Source of the DNA: Lentinula raphanica
Taxonomy: Eukaryota > Basidiomycota > Agaricomycetes > Agaricales > Omphalotaceae
Length of the DNA stretch: 64,000 nucleotides
Reading direction: 5' to 3'
NCBI GenBank assembly: GCA_027919835.1
Contig: JANVFP010000036.1
Coordinates: forward strand, 1-64,000
Of the stretch, positions 1 to 11,628 are shown piece after piece (position 1 is the first letter of the stretch; every line of letters starts with the position of its first letter). A program made the translations under genes and the position numbers. Below the pieces are notes generated by a model that did no database searches, was not told the DNA's origin, and saw only the letters and a program-made list of their open reading frames with translations.

Positions 1-669
1 ACGATGGAAGATTGAGTCGGTATGTTAGCGGACCTGTCTTTTCTACCACCTCGAACGGTCCAAGTCGTCTGCTTCCGAGCTTCTGATTCTTTTGTCGTAT
101 CTTTAATTTGTTGAGGGAAAGCCAGACTGGTTGGCCTACATCAAATGTCGGTGCTTCCCCTCGGACTTCTTCTCTGATCCGCTCTTTGCTCATACGTAAA
201 GCTGCTTCGGCATCCTCTCTTGCATGTTTCAGCAATTCCAATCGTTTATCAATTGATGGGAATTTGTTCCAGATTCCGATTGGAATGTTAAATTCGGGTG
301 TATAGCCGTAGAGTGTTTCGAAAGGGGAATATGAATGAGCGGAGTGGATTCGAGAATTAATGACAAATTCAGCAGTAGGGAGGAGATTGTCCCAATCATC
401 TTGTCGTCGACTTACGTACATTCGGATGTATCGCTCTATCTCCTGATTTGCACGTTCTGTTTGCCCATTAGTTTCGGGGTGATAGGCTGTCGTGAGGGCG
501 GATTCAATTCCCAGACGTTTCAATAATTGTCGCATCACATCTGCCGCGAACTGCGGTCCACGATCTGATACGAACCGTCTGGGAATTCCATGAAGGCGGA
601 AGATCTCTTGATAAAAGAAATCTGCTACACCTTCTGCAGTTATCTCCGTAGTTGTGGGGAAACAATGGA
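1..669 (-). pseudogene. Ty3/Gypsy element 1: integrase core, C-terminal part (frameshifted, runs off window)
   Basis: This continues the integrase of the pol gene to its right, in another frame. On the minus strand the translation carries the usual Ty3/Gypsy integrase core: an SDRGPQF-type stretch near 550-570, an [16 protein letters not shown] stretch near 440-490, and the WDNLLP/AEF region near 385-400. The upstream pol frame reaches a TGA at 670-672 inside the conserved FVDHYTK stretch; the expected continuation is one base out of register, in a short A run. One lost base is the simplest reading. The gene is cut by the window edge, so the integrase C-terminus and the 3' LTR are not visible. 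Confidence 0.75.
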
Positions 670-3381
670 TCATTTGGTATAGTGGTCGACGAATGTGATT
701 ATGGCATTGTGGCCTGCTTGCGTCATTGGTAACTCACCAATAAGGTCAACGCCAATGTCCTCCCAGGGACCAGCTGGAACAGGTAGAGGTTGGAGCGGTG
801 CTGTATGGGAAGGATTTAGTCGTTTCCGCTGACAAACATCACATCCTTCAACATATTTGTCAACGAAGGTACGGATACCTGGCCACCAGTACTGTCTGTT
901 GACTAGCTCCAATGTGCCATGCATTCCTGGGTGTCCTGCTGTTCGTGAGTCATGGCATTGCTCTAGTACTGCCTTACGCAGTTCTTGGTTAGGTGGAACA
1001 TATATCCTTCCTCGGTAGAATACTAGACCCTCCTCTTCTCGCCAATCAGTCAATCCGTGAGTAAGGCTCTGTGGTCCGTTGAGCTTGTTGAGTGCCTCAA
1101 TTACCTCTGATTCTCGGGTGCTGTTCTGTCGTATACTTTCTAGCAATGGATTGTCAAGTAATACTGCAGTTGATGCCTTGATGAAATGCTCGGGTTTAAG
1201 AACAACTTGTTCTTTGTTGTCCTCGGAATCATGCACCTGGTGTTGTGCCATGCGAGATAAGGCATCCGCTTGTGTGTGAATCCTTCCCGCACGATGTGTT
1301 AGATGGAAATTAAATCGTGATAACCAGAGAGCCCATCGTGCCTGCCTTCTGCTCAAGTCCTGTGCCGTTCGCCAGAATTCTAGATTCTGATGGTCTGTAA
1401 TGATTTCAAATGGTTCGGGCAATCCTTCCAGAAAGTGCCTCCAATCTTTGAGCGCTTCTATGATAGCAAGCATTTCACGATCGTAGATTTCATAATTACG
1501 CTCTGCTGGCCCCATAGATGCTGACCGAAATGCCACAGGATGCCAAAGGCCATCTTCTTGGAGTTGTGATAGGGTTCCGCCAGTGGCAAAACCAGATGCA
1601 TCGACTTCAATCCGTGTGGGTCTGGTGTGGTTCCATAGCACTAAAATGGGTGCAGTGGTGAAGGCTATCTTCAGGCTGTCAAATGCTTCCTGCTGTAAAG
1701 TGCCCCAGTCCCATCGGATATCTTTTCGTGTTAAGTCATTAAGGGGTCTTGCCCTTTTCGCAAATCCTTCAATAAACCGCCGATAGAAGTTAGCGAAGCC
1801 CAGAAATCCTCGAAGATCACATAGTGATTTTGGTGTAGGCCATTCTTTTACGGCTTTGACCTTAACTGGATCCATCTGAACCTGTCCTTCGCTAATGACC
1901 AGCCCCAGGTATTCAATTGATGATTTTTCAAACTCGCATTTCTCGGGACGCAGATAGAGGTCATGCTTGGCAAGTCGATCGAGGACCTCATGAACTAGTT
2001 TTCTGTGCTCCTCCAGTGTTTCAGTAAAGATCAGGATGTCATCCAGATATACGGCAACCTTTCCAGATGCAATGAGGTCTGCAAAGATGGAGTTCATGAG
2101 GGCCTGAAATGTGGCAGGAGAATTGGTGAGACCGAAGAACATAACCAAGGGTTCGAATAGACCCCGGTTAGTAGCAAATGCTCCCTTCCATTCATGACCT
2201 TGTTTGATCCGCACATTGTTATATCCCCATCGAACATCAAACTTGGTGAAGATCTTGGAATTTTGAAGTCGGCTGATGATATCTGCAACAAGGGGAAGGG
2301 GATAACGATTCTTGATGGTGTAGTCATTCAGTCGTCGATAATCCTGTACAAACCGGAGTTTACCATCCTTCTTTTTCACAAAGAAGACTGGTGATGCAAC
2401 TGGGGATTTAGAAGGCTGTATGTAACCTTTACGAAGATTTTCTTTCAAGAATCTGTCAAGCTCTTCTTGTTCGTTAAGTGACATGGGGTAGATCTTGGTT
2501 CGCATTGTTTCAGGGGCATCAGGTTTGAGATCAATAGCATGATCCCAGGGTTTGTGATCGGGAAGACGTTCTGATTCCTTCTCAGAGAAAACCTTTGAAT
2601 GTCGGTGATATTCCAGAGGAACAATTTCTTCGAATGATTGCTTTGGTTTTTCTCGATAAGCTGCCTCTGCCAATTGTTGGGAATAGGTGTATCCCGCTGC
2701 ACACCAAAGTTCTTCTGTAGCATGGTCTAGAACTCCAGACCGACACAAGGCTCTTCTTTGTTTCCGGTTTCTAAGTAAGCGGTAGAGGGGTGGGGCATCA
2801 TCTCGCAAGTCCTCCATTTCATCAGCAGTTGGTGTCGGCAATGGAACATGTTCTGGATTGATTTCTAGTAGATCTAAAGTGGTTCCCCCTACGTTAGCCA
2901 CTTGGGGTTCTGGTACTTCCTCGATAACCATGGGGTGGGCTGATTTTGATTGTACCAAGATACGGCCCTCCTTCCAGTTGATATTTGGATTTACTTTCCG
3001 AAGCCAGGGTAACCCAAGGATTATGTCGTCTGATCCTAGGTTGGTGACTAAGTATTCAAGAAGCTGTGGCATGTTCTGGTCTATTGTAGAAAGAAGTCGT
3101 GCCGAATGAGTAATTTTCCCTGCTGTGTTTGGTGTGCCATCAATATTGTAAAGAGTGATTGGTTTTGGAAGAGGTCGAGTAATGATTCGATGTTGATCTA
3201 TAAAGCGTTGGTGTATAAACAGTCCAGTTGCTCCAGAGTCGATCATTGCTGCACTGTTTGTACTCTTGAATCTGCCTTGTAACTTAATCGGAACACGGAA
3301 GTGAGAAGAATCACTTGATTGCATAGAACCGATGGTACACGAGGAAACAGATTGATAGATAGAAGACGATCTAGAGTACAA
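670..3381 (-). CDS. Ty3/Gypsy element 1 pol: protease-RT-RNase H-integrase N-part
   Basis: Polyprotein of an LTR retrotransposon (903 aa open here). Visible in order: aspartic protease with DSGAT (about residue 47), the PWLRKVNP stretch, reverse transcriptase with FVQDYRRLN and YLDD (about residue 443), RNase H beginning [10 protein letters not shown], a TDHQNLEFW stretch, then the integrase zinc-binding region (GHPGMHG ... CDVCQRKR) and the start of the catalytic core. The open frame is -1 to gag and stays open upstream past the gag stop, so expression by -1 frameshifting is likely. The frame ends early in the integrase core, so this copy is probably not autonomous. Confidence 0.92.
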   Translation of the reverse strand: MYSRSSSIYQSVSSCTIGSMQSSDSSHFRVPIKLQGRFKSTNSAAMIDSGATGLFIHQRFIDQHRIITRPLPKPITLYNIDGTPNTAGKITHSARLLSTIDQNMPQLLEYLVTNLGSDDIILGLPWLRKVNPNINWKEGRILVQSKSAHPMVIEEVPEPQVANVGGTTLDLLEINPEHVPLPTPTADEMEDLRDDAPPLYRLLRNRKQRRALCRSGVLDHATEELWCAAGYTYSQQLAEAAYREKPKQSFEEIVPLEYHRHSKVFSEKESERLPDHKPWDHAIDLKPDAPETMRTKIYPMSLNEQEELDRFLKENLRKGYIQPSKSPVASPVFFVKKKDGKLRFVQDYRRLNDYTIKNRYPLPLVADIISRLQNSKIFTKFDVRWGYNNVRIKQGHEWKGAFATNRGLFEPLVMFFGLTNSPATFQALMNSIFADLIASGKVAVYLDDILIFTETLEEHRKLVHEVLDRLAKHDLYLRPEKCEFEKSSIEYLGLVISEGQVQMDPVKVKAVKEWPTPKSLCDLRGFLGFANFYRRFIEGFAKRARPLNDLTRKDIRWDWGTLQQEAFDSLKIAFTTAPILVLWNHTRPTRIEVDASGFATGGTLSQLQEDGLWHPVAFRSASMGPAERNYEIYDREMLAIIEALKDWRHFLEGLPEPFEIITDHQNLEFWRTAQDLSRRQARWALWLSRFNFHLTHRAGRIHTQADALSRMAQHQVHDSEDNKEQVVLKPEHFIKASTAVLLDNPLLESIRQNSTRESEVIEALNKLNGPQSLTHGLTDWREEEGLVFYRGRIYVPPNQELRKAVLEQCHDSRTAGHPGMHGTLELVNRQYWWPGIRTFVDKYVEGCDVCQRKRLNPSHTAPLQPLPVPAGPWEDIGVDLIGELPMTQAGHNAIITFVDHYTK

Positions 3382-3419
3382 TTCAGGGAACCAGGCGGCA
3401 GCCGTGACAGGTTCCCACT

Positions 3420-4955
3420 TTAAAAATTCTGGCGCAATTCAGAAATCTGATCAGCCAATGTTTTCTGATTAGCTGTCAGCTGCTGGAGAATCTGGGAAAA
3501 GTCTGGCAAGGTTGGCGCAGTGGTAGCAGCGATGCTAGAGGTGGAGGATCCAGCAGTGGCAGCTGTTCTTTGGCTTGGCCGAGGGTAGCCCAAGAACTTT
3601 CGACGGCAAACATTGGCTAGATGTCCTGTGTATCCACAGTAGTCACATACATCTCGTTCATGATGCCCATCTGCCCTGCGATGATTCTGTGATCCACATC
3701 CATAGCATCTTCCAGCCATGAATTTTTGATAATCATCAGGGGATCGTCCAGTGGAAGTGGCATCTACATCCATGGCATTTGGATCACGGGCAGGAGCAAA
3801 TGGAATGGCGTGGAAAGCACTGGTGGAGTTAGGGACTCGAGAAGGGGTGGTGATACTCTGTCCCCTTTCTTTAGCACGCTCAATTTGACGATTGTCAATG
3901 CGCATGGCTTCCTGGATAAGACCATCCAAGGTACTAATGTTATCTTCATCAGTGTACACCAATCCATCCTTGACTCGGTTGGATAGATGCTGATAAAAAC
4001 GATCTCGGAGGTCTGGGTCAGAATATCCAGTACGGCTTGCATGCTGTTTGAATGCTGCTGCATAGGCTGCAACTGTATTCTTTCCTTGCCATAACCCTTT
4101 AAGTGCTTCCTTAGCATCTACTACAGGGTTGACCGTTTCAAAGCGAGCTTTGAAAGCTTCCTTGAATAGATTCCAAGTGGGGTAAATGAAGGAAGCACCT
4201 GCTACATTGTTGTTGACATTACTGATGTTTTCGGAGATTGGAGTGGCCCAGATAGCAGCATCTCCTTCGAGAAAGGAGATAGCAGATTTGATCCGTTCCT
4301 CGTTTCTGCCTCTGAGTGATGAGATCCCCTGGGACCAGAGTTCAAATGCTGCCATGAAGCGTCGAGCATCATCACTCCGTTTCCCATCATAGGGCTGTGG
4401 TTTGCTAATACTTTTACTGGTGCCCATATTACTTGCAATGTCTGTAACTGTTGTCTGAAGTGCCTGCTGCTGTTGTGCAAGCTGGTGAATGATGTCTGCG
4501 ATCTGTTGAATGCTTGCCATTGTAGAAGAATCAACTGGTTCGGGTTCTGTAGTGTCAGGTTGTTGAGTTTCAGGTATATTGTCGCTGTCTGAGTCCGATT
4601 CTGATTCTGATTCTAATGGAGTGATGGAAGTAGGCACAAGCGCAGGGGATGCTCTGGAACTAGGGTTGGATGATCGTCCAACTCTAAGGGGTATGGGGGA
4701 TGGTGCAACAGGTGGTTCTGGGGGAATGTGTAAATAACGCTCTGAATCGTAATCAAGTTCGAGTGGAAATGTGTATCGATTGGGACAAGGATTTTCGTCA
4801 CAGTGTTCCCAGCTGTCAGAGTCAGTTGACCAATGTACGTCACAGTGGTCAGTGGAATCAAATGCGTGGGTGTAGTTGGAACAATCTGTGAAGGCTCCAA
4901 AGGTAGGCGTGATGACAGAGTAAGGTGGAGGATCGGATATGTCCGATTTCCACAC
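3420..4955 (-). CDS. Ty3/Gypsy element 1 gag
   Basis: Capsid/nucleocapsid protein, 511 aa. The N-terminal third is acidic and Ser/Pro/Glu-rich with an SESESDSDSD-like run. The middle matches the retrotransposon gag capsid fold (DARRFMAAFELW, WNLFKEAFKARF, LKGLWQGKNTVAAYAAAFKQ). The C-terminus has a CCHC zinc knuckle (CDYCGYTGHLANVC) preceded by a second Cys pair (CYGCGSQNH). A coiled-coil-like LTANQKTLADQISELRQ tail ends at the stop. The stop follows a run of five T, a plausible slip site into the overlapping pol frame. Confidence 0.9.
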   Translation of the reverse strand: MWKSDISDPPPYSVITPTFGAFTDCSNYTHAFDSTDHCDVHWSTDSDSWEHCDENPCPNRYTFPLELDYDSERYLHIPPEPPVAPSPIPLRVGRSSNPSSRASPALVPTSITPLESESESDSDSDNIPETQQPDTTEPEPVDSSTMASIQQIADIIHQLAQQQQALQTTVTDIASNMGTSKSISKPQPYDGKRSDDARRFMAAFELWSQGISSLRGRNEERIKSAISFLEGDAAIWATPISENISNVNNNVAGASFIYPTWNLFKEAFKARFETVNPVVDAKEALKGLWQGKNTVAAYAAAFKQHASRTGYSDPDLRDRFYQHLSNRVKDGLVYTDEDNISTLDGLIQEAMRIDNRQIERAKERGQSITTPSRVPNSTSAFHAIPFAPARDPNAMDVDATSTGRSPDDYQKFMAGRCYGCGSQNHRRADGHHERDVCDYCGYTGHLANVCRRKFLGYPRPSQRTAATAGSSTSSIAATTAPTLPDFSQILQQLTANQKTLADQISELRQNF

Positions 4956-5674
4956 GCCTCGTAGGATCAGTTACAAGAGCTGATGGTACGAGTAAGCGAT
5001 CTCGACCTAATGTCCCGAAGGAGCTGGCACAGAAGGGTGACACGAGCACAAGCACAAGCACGACCCTATACAGGGTAAGGGTGAGGTTGATCTCAGCAAC
5101 AGTGAGGGCACGAAGGGCCAATCACTAGGGCTTCAGAAGGAAAAGACGAGCTAGTTCCCAATGACCAAGTTAGTAGTATTGAGTGTGAGTAGGATACAAA
5201 TACGAACCTAGTTCCCAATGACCAAGAGGTCGAGATAGGGAACCAGGAGTCTAGCTACAGTGGTATTTATACTGAGTGAAACAATAAGTACCCAAAGCAG
5301 TAAAGATGAACAGCGTGAGTGAAGAAGATTGGAAAATACAATAATGCGAGAATGTAAAAGGTGTAGTGCGAGAATGTGAAAGGTGAAGAGCGAATGAGAA
5401 TGGTTGGAAAGATAAGGAGTAGTGACAGCGCGAGAGACAGATATGAAGAACAATAACACAAGGACTATAGTGCGAGAATGGAAGGAAGAATGGTGACAGA
5501 ACGCGAGAGGAGAAATGATAAAGCATGAGAAGAGGATTGATAATGAAGCAGGAGGTGTGATTGCTAATTGTAGTGAGTCATGAAGAACGATCAGGTGGTA
5601 GCAAGGACATATGATGCAAAAAGGAGTGCATGTGATAAGGAAAAATGACACACATGTCAGATGTCACGACAATA
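4956..5674 (-). other. Probable 5' leader/LTR region of Gypsy element 1 (boundaries not resolved)
   Basis: Non-coding stretch upstream of gag where the 5' LTR should lie. On the minus strand a TGTCGTGAC start can be read at 5671, which would be an LTR edge of the TG...CA type, but no matching 3' LTR is in the window, so this is inference. A 19-bp direct repeat, CTAGTTCCCAATGACCAAG, occurs at 5151-5169 and 5208-5226. The long minus-strand open frames here (Ser/Leu/Phe-rich) look like composition artefacts. Confidence 0.4.
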
Positions 5675-6022
5675 AGGAAGTGTAGCGCATACGGAGCACG
5701 TTCTAACATCTCTCTCTGATACTTATCCACCTGTTGTCATGTTTCTCTCTATTCACTGTGCCACTACATACATGCTCATATGTGAAAGCACTATTTATCA
5801 AGTGCTGTACTATGGATGTAGTAAGTGCATCTCTGAAGATTTCATGCTCATGGAAGCTCATGAATTGTCACATAGTAATTGCAATCTGCTTATATGAACT
5901 ATCATTCTATATAAATTCTTTGAATAAATAAGCTAACTTCCACAAAGAAATCTGGCAATGTTTCAAGCAAAGTCTACTTTCAAAACACAATAATACTCCC
6001 AGATCTGGGCAAATGTAGACTG
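5675..6022. other. Flank and start of duplicated AT-rich unit; no gene seen
   Basis: Unique sequence to about 5807, then the left edge of duplicated unit A (GATGTAGTAAG near 5815, matching 10939). No coding signal recognised. Confidence 0.5.
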
Positions 6023-8164
6023 TCAAGTTTCAATGGTAATGGCACCACCTGAACCAATAAGTCCTGTATATGATTGTGAGTTTCAAGTTAAGAAAAATAA
6101 AAATTTAGTTGCAGAAACAGATGTTCACAATTCACTATTATGCTATGACACTCACTTTGTTCATCCTTGTGTATGATAGTCCGATAGTTCAGAGCTGCTA
6201 AAAGGGAATTAACATACACTAGATAGTAAAGAACAGGTCAGATAATCTGTTTCCAAATTCAAAAGTGCAAATAAATCCTGACGTCTGCCAATACAGAAAA
6301 AGATGCCAAGGTTGATAAGTGTATTGGGAACAAGGATAGTCTACATATCATGGGTGGCAACATGTGGCATGAGTGCATGGATATAGGGAGTAATCAATAA
6401 CTTACAGCACAGGCAGCAGCAATTGCAGTGATACTGAGATGAAGTTCAGCATAGGATGGAACAGACCAAGACAAGTAGAAAATTACGTTTGAAGCATTCC
6501 ACAATTGACTATGAACAGAATCTGAATATTGAGTTGACCTAAGCTCAGGTGCACAGTATTCTAGAAAATATATTTATTACCAGTTTATTGATGATTGTAT
6601 CTGTTCTGAGATCAAAACATGAAGTCAGTTATATTACTCAGAATAGCAAGCCACTGAGACAGTGAAACTTGTCAGAATTTTACCTATGAATGCCAGTTTT
6701 AGAGACTTTGAGTATGAAGATTGAGGCACAAGATATATAAGCATCAATTATCACTGCAAGTAAGTAGCTGAAAATTTGAAGACCCTGTAGGTTGAAGGTT
6801 CTGTCAGAAATGAATCTGAAGAATGCTGAAGGAATGCAATTTGAGTATACCTTTGATTGTGCTGAGATCTGAGCAAATTTCTTGATCTGTATGGAGCTGG
6901 TAATGTTAGGGAAAAAATTTAATTTTCTAGTAGCCTCAAGTTTTCCTACCTGAAGCAGTTGAAAAAAAGCTTACCCTTGCACAGCATAGACTAATATAGA
7001 TTATCAATTTTTATGTGATTTGAATGACAGGTAAATTAGGATTTACCAAAGACAGTAGCTGATGATTATAATTAGTGTTCAATGATTAAGACAAAGAAAA
7101 AGTACAACATACTGAACTCAACCAGAATCAAGATAATCTTCAAACCAATTAGTTCATTCAGTGAGAGAAAAATATCAGTGAAGGTCTTGGCAACATACTG
7201 CAATTGCAAGAATCCATTTGAGTCTTTGACTTACTACAGATAGAGCAATTATTTTTGATCAATTCAGAAAAAGCTCACTGAGTCAACTCACACTTCCATA
7301 TTCTGTATACAAAGAAACTATATGCAGTGAGTTGAATGATCAAGAAACTGAACAATGTTTCCTTACCCTTGTGTCAACACAGCTACAAAGTTCTATGACA
7401 GAAGTTAGTAACTGATGAAGGACTCTCAAAGATATTTCAAAAAGATACAGTGAGTAGAAAATCTGCCTATAATAAATATTCTTCAGTACATATCAAAGAA
7501 CAAATTATCAATAAATGATAAACATGTAAACTTACTTTCAGACTCCTGCAAAAATGCATCAGTATTTCAATAGCTCAAATTATACATCATTTGTGCACAC
7601 ATTACATACCACAATACCTGTTCCAGGTGAAGGAGGTTCCCAAAATTTGTCACAAGGTAGTCATACACTGATAGATTATTAGTGTATGCAGTAGTTATTA
7701 ATTATAGCTGTAATCACAGGTTTGTGTGATAAAAATCTGATGAAGAGTGTCACAAATCATGAGGATGACAACCTACAAAGCAATTGGAATTTATTGATGC
7801 TTTTCCATAGAATTCATGTCACAGACATACTAGTACATGTAGAGGCCATTGAGCTTGATGATGCATATAGTAGTAAAATGTCTGAATGCAGGAAGCTATG
7901 TGCCCAAACAAATAGAAAACCAGACTTAGTTTGTGGCTCTCCTAAACTTGGTCATACACTTACCTCCATAAAGACTATACCACAATAAGACAACAAGAAA
8001 ATGGTAGTATAAAGTTCCTGTAAACTATGAAGTGCACTCACACTGTTGAAATGATAGCTCCAATCAAGGATGCACCAATGCTGGGAAAACATTAATATAT
8101 ATTGAATATTGTTGAGATGCAACAGACTCAACGTGTTGTCAAGAGTAGTTAGAAATTGAGTCAT
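6023..8164 (-). pseudogene. DUF6534-type multi-pass membrane protein gene, copy A (possibly decayed)
   Basis: Reading the minus strand and removing short GT...AG introns from the ATG at 8164 gives successive exons with the hallmarks of the basidiomycete DUF6534 family. These are LDNT followed by IGASLIGAIIST, VLYG, ASCIQTFYYY, then LMICDTLHQIF and YDYLVTNFG. Later come RLKWILAIA, a FAQIS stretch, a YAELHLSITAIAAACA helix, and VNSLLAALNYR near the C-terminus (about 6190). The natural end would be the TGA at 6023-6025. Family members are hydrophobic, receptor-like proteins of unknown role. Around 6210-6290 the frame is ambiguous, with TGA or TAG codons in every reading I tried, so I call it a probable pseudogene; some stops could come from CGA by C-to-T change. 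An intact gene with extra introns is the alternative. Confidence 0.6.
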
Positions 8165-8682
8165 GGACAATGAGTGGATAATGATAACTTAATATCATGA
8201 AGCAGTTGCACTTTTAATACTGGCTCTAAAACTTGGCTCAGATCTCTGTAAGGTAGGATTGGAGTAAACACATTCCAACAAAAATATACAGGATTTATCA
8301 AACACAGGTGTCAGTTGCCATTGGTGTACATACTAGACTACTAGTATGATGAAATCATTATTCATGAGCATTTCAGTCTCACTTGAGATGCTTGTATCTC
8401 TCTTTCTTTATATCCATCTCTGAAGTTGCTGGCTTACCAACCATGAGCTATGGCCCATAAAGAATTCTACCAAGATAACAGATACCAAGACAAGTTAGCA
8501 TATGCTTACAGTAAGTACTTAGGTAAATTAAGGTGTACTAGCCTTTACCATTGAAATTCATTGCTTTGAGCTGATAAAAGCACATTTATGTATCATTAGT
8601 TTGAGATAAGAGGCAGAGACTAAAATCAACTAACCCATCATCTTGCATTTTTTGGGAACAGATTGGAAGTATTGAGGATACT

Positions 8683-9001
8683 AATCAGCAAAACAGGGAG
8701 CTGCTGGACAGCGCTGTCCAGCAGCTCCAGCACTCCCAGCACTTCCACTGAAGGTCCTGTTGGACAGTGCTGGACAGACTCAATTGATTGCTGGACAGTG
8801 CTAGCACCCATTCAGTGCTGGACAGTGCCGCAGCACTATTCAGTTTTGGTGGGAAATTCCTTGGCATTTCTCAGCAAATCAAATTTATATTACCTGAGTC
8901 TATTCAGTGCTGTCCAGCATCCATTCAATGCTGGACAACACTGGACAGCGCAATACACTGCTGGAAGTGCTGGAGGGCAAAACTCAGGTTTTGCTGATAT
9001 C
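8683..9001. mobile_element. MITE rich in GCTGGACAG units (copy 1)
   Basis: About 319 bp present in unit A and absent at the equivalent point of unit B (near 14284), so an insertion. Ends are inverted: ATCAGCAAAAC at 8684-8694 and GTTTTGCTGAT at 8988-8998. The interior is a patchwork of GCTGGACAGTGCTGGACAG-like words on both strands that can fold extensively. ACT at 8680-8682 and 9002-9004 may be a 3-bp target duplication. Open frames across it are artefacts of the repeats. Confidence 0.75.
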
Positions 9002-9310
9002 ACTAGATCTGTAACTCTACCAATGACAGTTGACAGAAGGATACTCATCTCTGATATACTACTCCATAGGCAACAATTGATTCATGTAGAGAAGATAGAC
9101 AGTCTGTTGCAGACATTGTCTGTATCACATAGCTGTCAATATAATATACTTACATTCAATGGTGGTTGTTACAATACAACACATTGATTAGATAGTAATG
9201 GTCAAAGAGACTCAAAGTTGGTGATTTGAATGTTGATTTTAATTTTGAGAGTTATTAGCTTAAATCAAAAGGAATGGATTGGCTCCAAAATTGGCACTGA
9301 ATCAAATTTC

Positions 9311-10139
9311 TAAGGCTCCAACCTAGTACTATTTATTAACTATTAAATAGGTTGTTACCTATTACTATTACTTATACTATTAGGTCTTCCAAGTACTATG
9401 TTTTTATCCTATTAATAATAGGTAATTAATAGTTCTAAAAACTATTTCTGAACTGGGCACTTGCATCTGCAGTTTGACACTTACTGCAGCATCTGGACCC
9501 AGCCTATCACCTTCAAAACCTGCAACTAAGCCTTTTCTAGAGGCAAGTGCAAGTTTCCTGCTCAGATTGAAGAGTACACAGTCACTCTCTGGTTCTACTG
9601 CTGGCAGCTCACAAAGTGGGGCTTTTCCTGACAAAACTCTGTCCAAAATTGAGCATTATATTGCAGGAGAAGGAGGAGAAGGAGAAATCAGTCAACCACT
9701 TGACTGGTGGAGAGTAAGCCCTTCATTACTCACTGCATGCAATGATTACTTACTCACTCAATACAATTTTGCAGATTCACTCAAAAAGTCAGGAGGGTAT
9801 TCCTGGGTTTCCAGTCATTGGAAGCATTGCTAGGGACTTTCTTGTGATTCCAGGTGCAAGCATCTCTGTTGAGCACCTTTTCTCAGGGTCCTGCCATCTG
9901 GGCTCAGATCTCTATTCCTCAATGAAAGCAGACACTACCACCAAGTCAATGTGTGCAAAACACTGGTTGTGTGCTGGTTTATTCGAATTTCATTCTTTTA
10001 AGGCAATTACTGGCCAATTTAAAAAGAGTTCAAAAAACTAATTAATTACATATTATTATTACTATTATAATATGTATACAACCTATTACTATTAATTACT
10101 CAGTCATCTGTAATAGTAATATAATAGGTTGGAGCCTTA
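9311..10139 (+). mobile_element. hAT-family DNA transposon, internally deleted
   Basis: Inverted ends begin TAAGGCTCCAACCTA at 9311 and mirror at 10125-10139. They are flanked by a perfect 8-bp duplication CAAATTTC (9303-9310 and 10140-10147), the hAT hallmark. The matching place in unit B (near 14590) has a single similar copy of the target, so an empty site is available. Only the transposase C-terminus remains inside, so the element cannot move by itself. Confidence 0.88.
9474..10041 (+). pseudogene. hAT transposase C-terminal dimerisation region (remnant)
   Basis: Two open pieces join across a GTAAGC...TTTTGCAG intron (about 9713-9774) to give the hAT C-terminal signature: PLDWWR, then FPVIGSIARDFLVIPGAS, then SVEHLFSG and a CAKHWL end. 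The usual SSxxxERxFS motif is degenerate here (His in place of Arg). The catalytic N-terminal and central parts are missing, so this is a remnant lying within the 829-bp element. Confidence 0.8.
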
Positions 10140-10417
10140 CAAATTTCACTGTTGAATCAACTACATGAGTTGATTTGACAAAGTGAATTCTGATTCTTGC
10201 ACTGTTTCTAAGTAAAAAAAATAAATTCATATATATATATATGTTTGATATATATTCTGCATTTCCCAAATTTTCATAGTTCACCCAATGATACTTCCAC
10301 TTCTGTGGATACTAAATAGTGACCAGCCTTCATTAACTCTTTTCTTGGCAAGTTCACTCAAGTATATTGTTAGATTTTGTGAATATGAATTTGAATCCAA
10401 TGCATGTAGCTCAGGCT

Positions 10418-10931
10418 GCATCAGCAGAACAGGTGGCTGCTGGACAGTGCTTGTCTAGCAGCCACAACAAACTTGGTGGCTCTGAACAGCAGTGCACAAG
10501 GTCTGTTCAGCACTGTGAAGTGCTACCCAACTTCAATTCAGAGTTTGACAGCAATGCACAGTATTCAGAGATGGACAGCACTGTCCCATACTGAATGGGT
10601 GCTGAACATCCATCAGCAAAACAGATACTTGCTGGACAGTGCTGGACAGTGCCTCCAGCACTCCCAGCAAAGTCACCTCTGGACAGTGCTGGACAATCCT
10701 TATTGATTGCTGAACAGTGTGTCCAGTTCTGCAGCACAATTCAGTATTGGCTTGGCATGAGTTGATATTTTCTCACAATGATGTATCACAAAGAATCACA
10801 AAGAAATATATTAGAGGACTGTATTGACTGCTGAACAGCATCAATCCAGCACAATCCAGTGCTGGACAGCACTGTTCAGCATAATAGAATGCTGGGAGTG
10901 CTGTAGCACAAAAATCAGGTTTTGCTGATGC
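10418..10931. mobile_element. MITE rich in GCTGGACAG units (copy 2, nested)
   Basis: Sits exactly between duplicated units A and B. Inverted ends GCATCAGCAGAAC (10418-10430) and GTTTTGCTGATGC (10919-10931). A further left-end-like ATCAGCAAAACAG lies inside at about 10612, so two copies appear nested. The interior uses the same GCTGGACAG words as the copy at 8683-9001. Confidence 0.7.
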
Positions 10932-11124
10932 CTACTACAGATGTAGTAAGTCCTTGCCAATTTCCTAAAGATTTCATGTTCATGGAAGCTCATAGATTGT
11001 CACATAGTAATTGTGATCTGCTTATATAGATTATCATTCTATATCAATCCTTCAAATGAATAAGCTAACTTTCACAAAGAATTTTGGCAATGTTTCAAGC
11101 AAAGTCTACTTTCAAAACACAATA

Positions 11125-11596
11125 CAGTCATTGCACCTTCCTTTACACATGTGGTTCCTTTATACAGTTGCCCCAGAATGACTTTGAATACATAGAATTA
11201 CCCTTGAACTTATGTTAGAAACCATGAATGATACTTTATCTACAATATCCAATACTCAAATGTTTTAGATCTAGAGATGTTATGTCCTTGGTACAAGTCA
11301 AAAAGCTCAAAACTCGTGCAGAACAAGTGAATTTTGAATGATGACAGCACTGTTTTCCCACAGCATTTGAATGGGATTTTATCTTGATCAATGCCGCTGT
11401 TCAAAGGAACCCCATAGCTCCAATAAGGACATTTGGAAGAGATAGCATCCATTGAGTACAAGAACCCATCTCAGTGCACTCAGTTAATAGGCAAAAATCA
11501 TAAGGTTTCTGTCAACTTTGATTCTCAAAAGCTATGACAATAGTTCATTCCAAGGGGTAATTAAATTCGGTTGTATAAAGGAAGGTGCAATGACTG
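11125..11596. mobile_element. Tc1/mariner-like MITE with perfect TIRs
   Basis: The 472-bp block has terminal inverted repeats of 21 bp (CAGTCATTGCACCTTCC... at 11125-11145, mirrored at 11576-11596). It is flanked by TA on both sides, and CAGT...ACTG ends with a TA target fit the Tc1/mariner/pogo group. Unit A holds the empty site near 5990: the flanks join with a single TA. No transposase is encoded. Confidence 0.88.
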
Positions 11597-11628
11597 TAAC
11601 ATTCTTGAATCTGAGCAAATGTAGACTG

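Larger units (their letters stand above)
5808..10413. repeat. Large direct repeat, unit A
   Basis: Collinear with 10933-14855 by eye over its whole length: both run from a shared GATGTAGTAAG to a shared GAATTTGAATCCAAT close to the right edge. Unit A is longer because it carries a MITE (8683-9001) and a hAT element (9311-10139) that unit B lacks. The sequence is AT-rich and strikingly poor in CpG compared with the rest of the window. Confidence 0.88.

Noticed and set aside
5208..5651. 147-aa Ser/Leu/Phe-rich minus-strand open frame
   Set aside because: Low-complexity purine-rich plus strand gives a composition artefact in the leader/LTR region of element 1.
8663..9187. 174-aa open frame with repeated CWTV-like words
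   Set aside because: Produced by the GCTGGACAG repeats of a MITE; it crosses the element ends.
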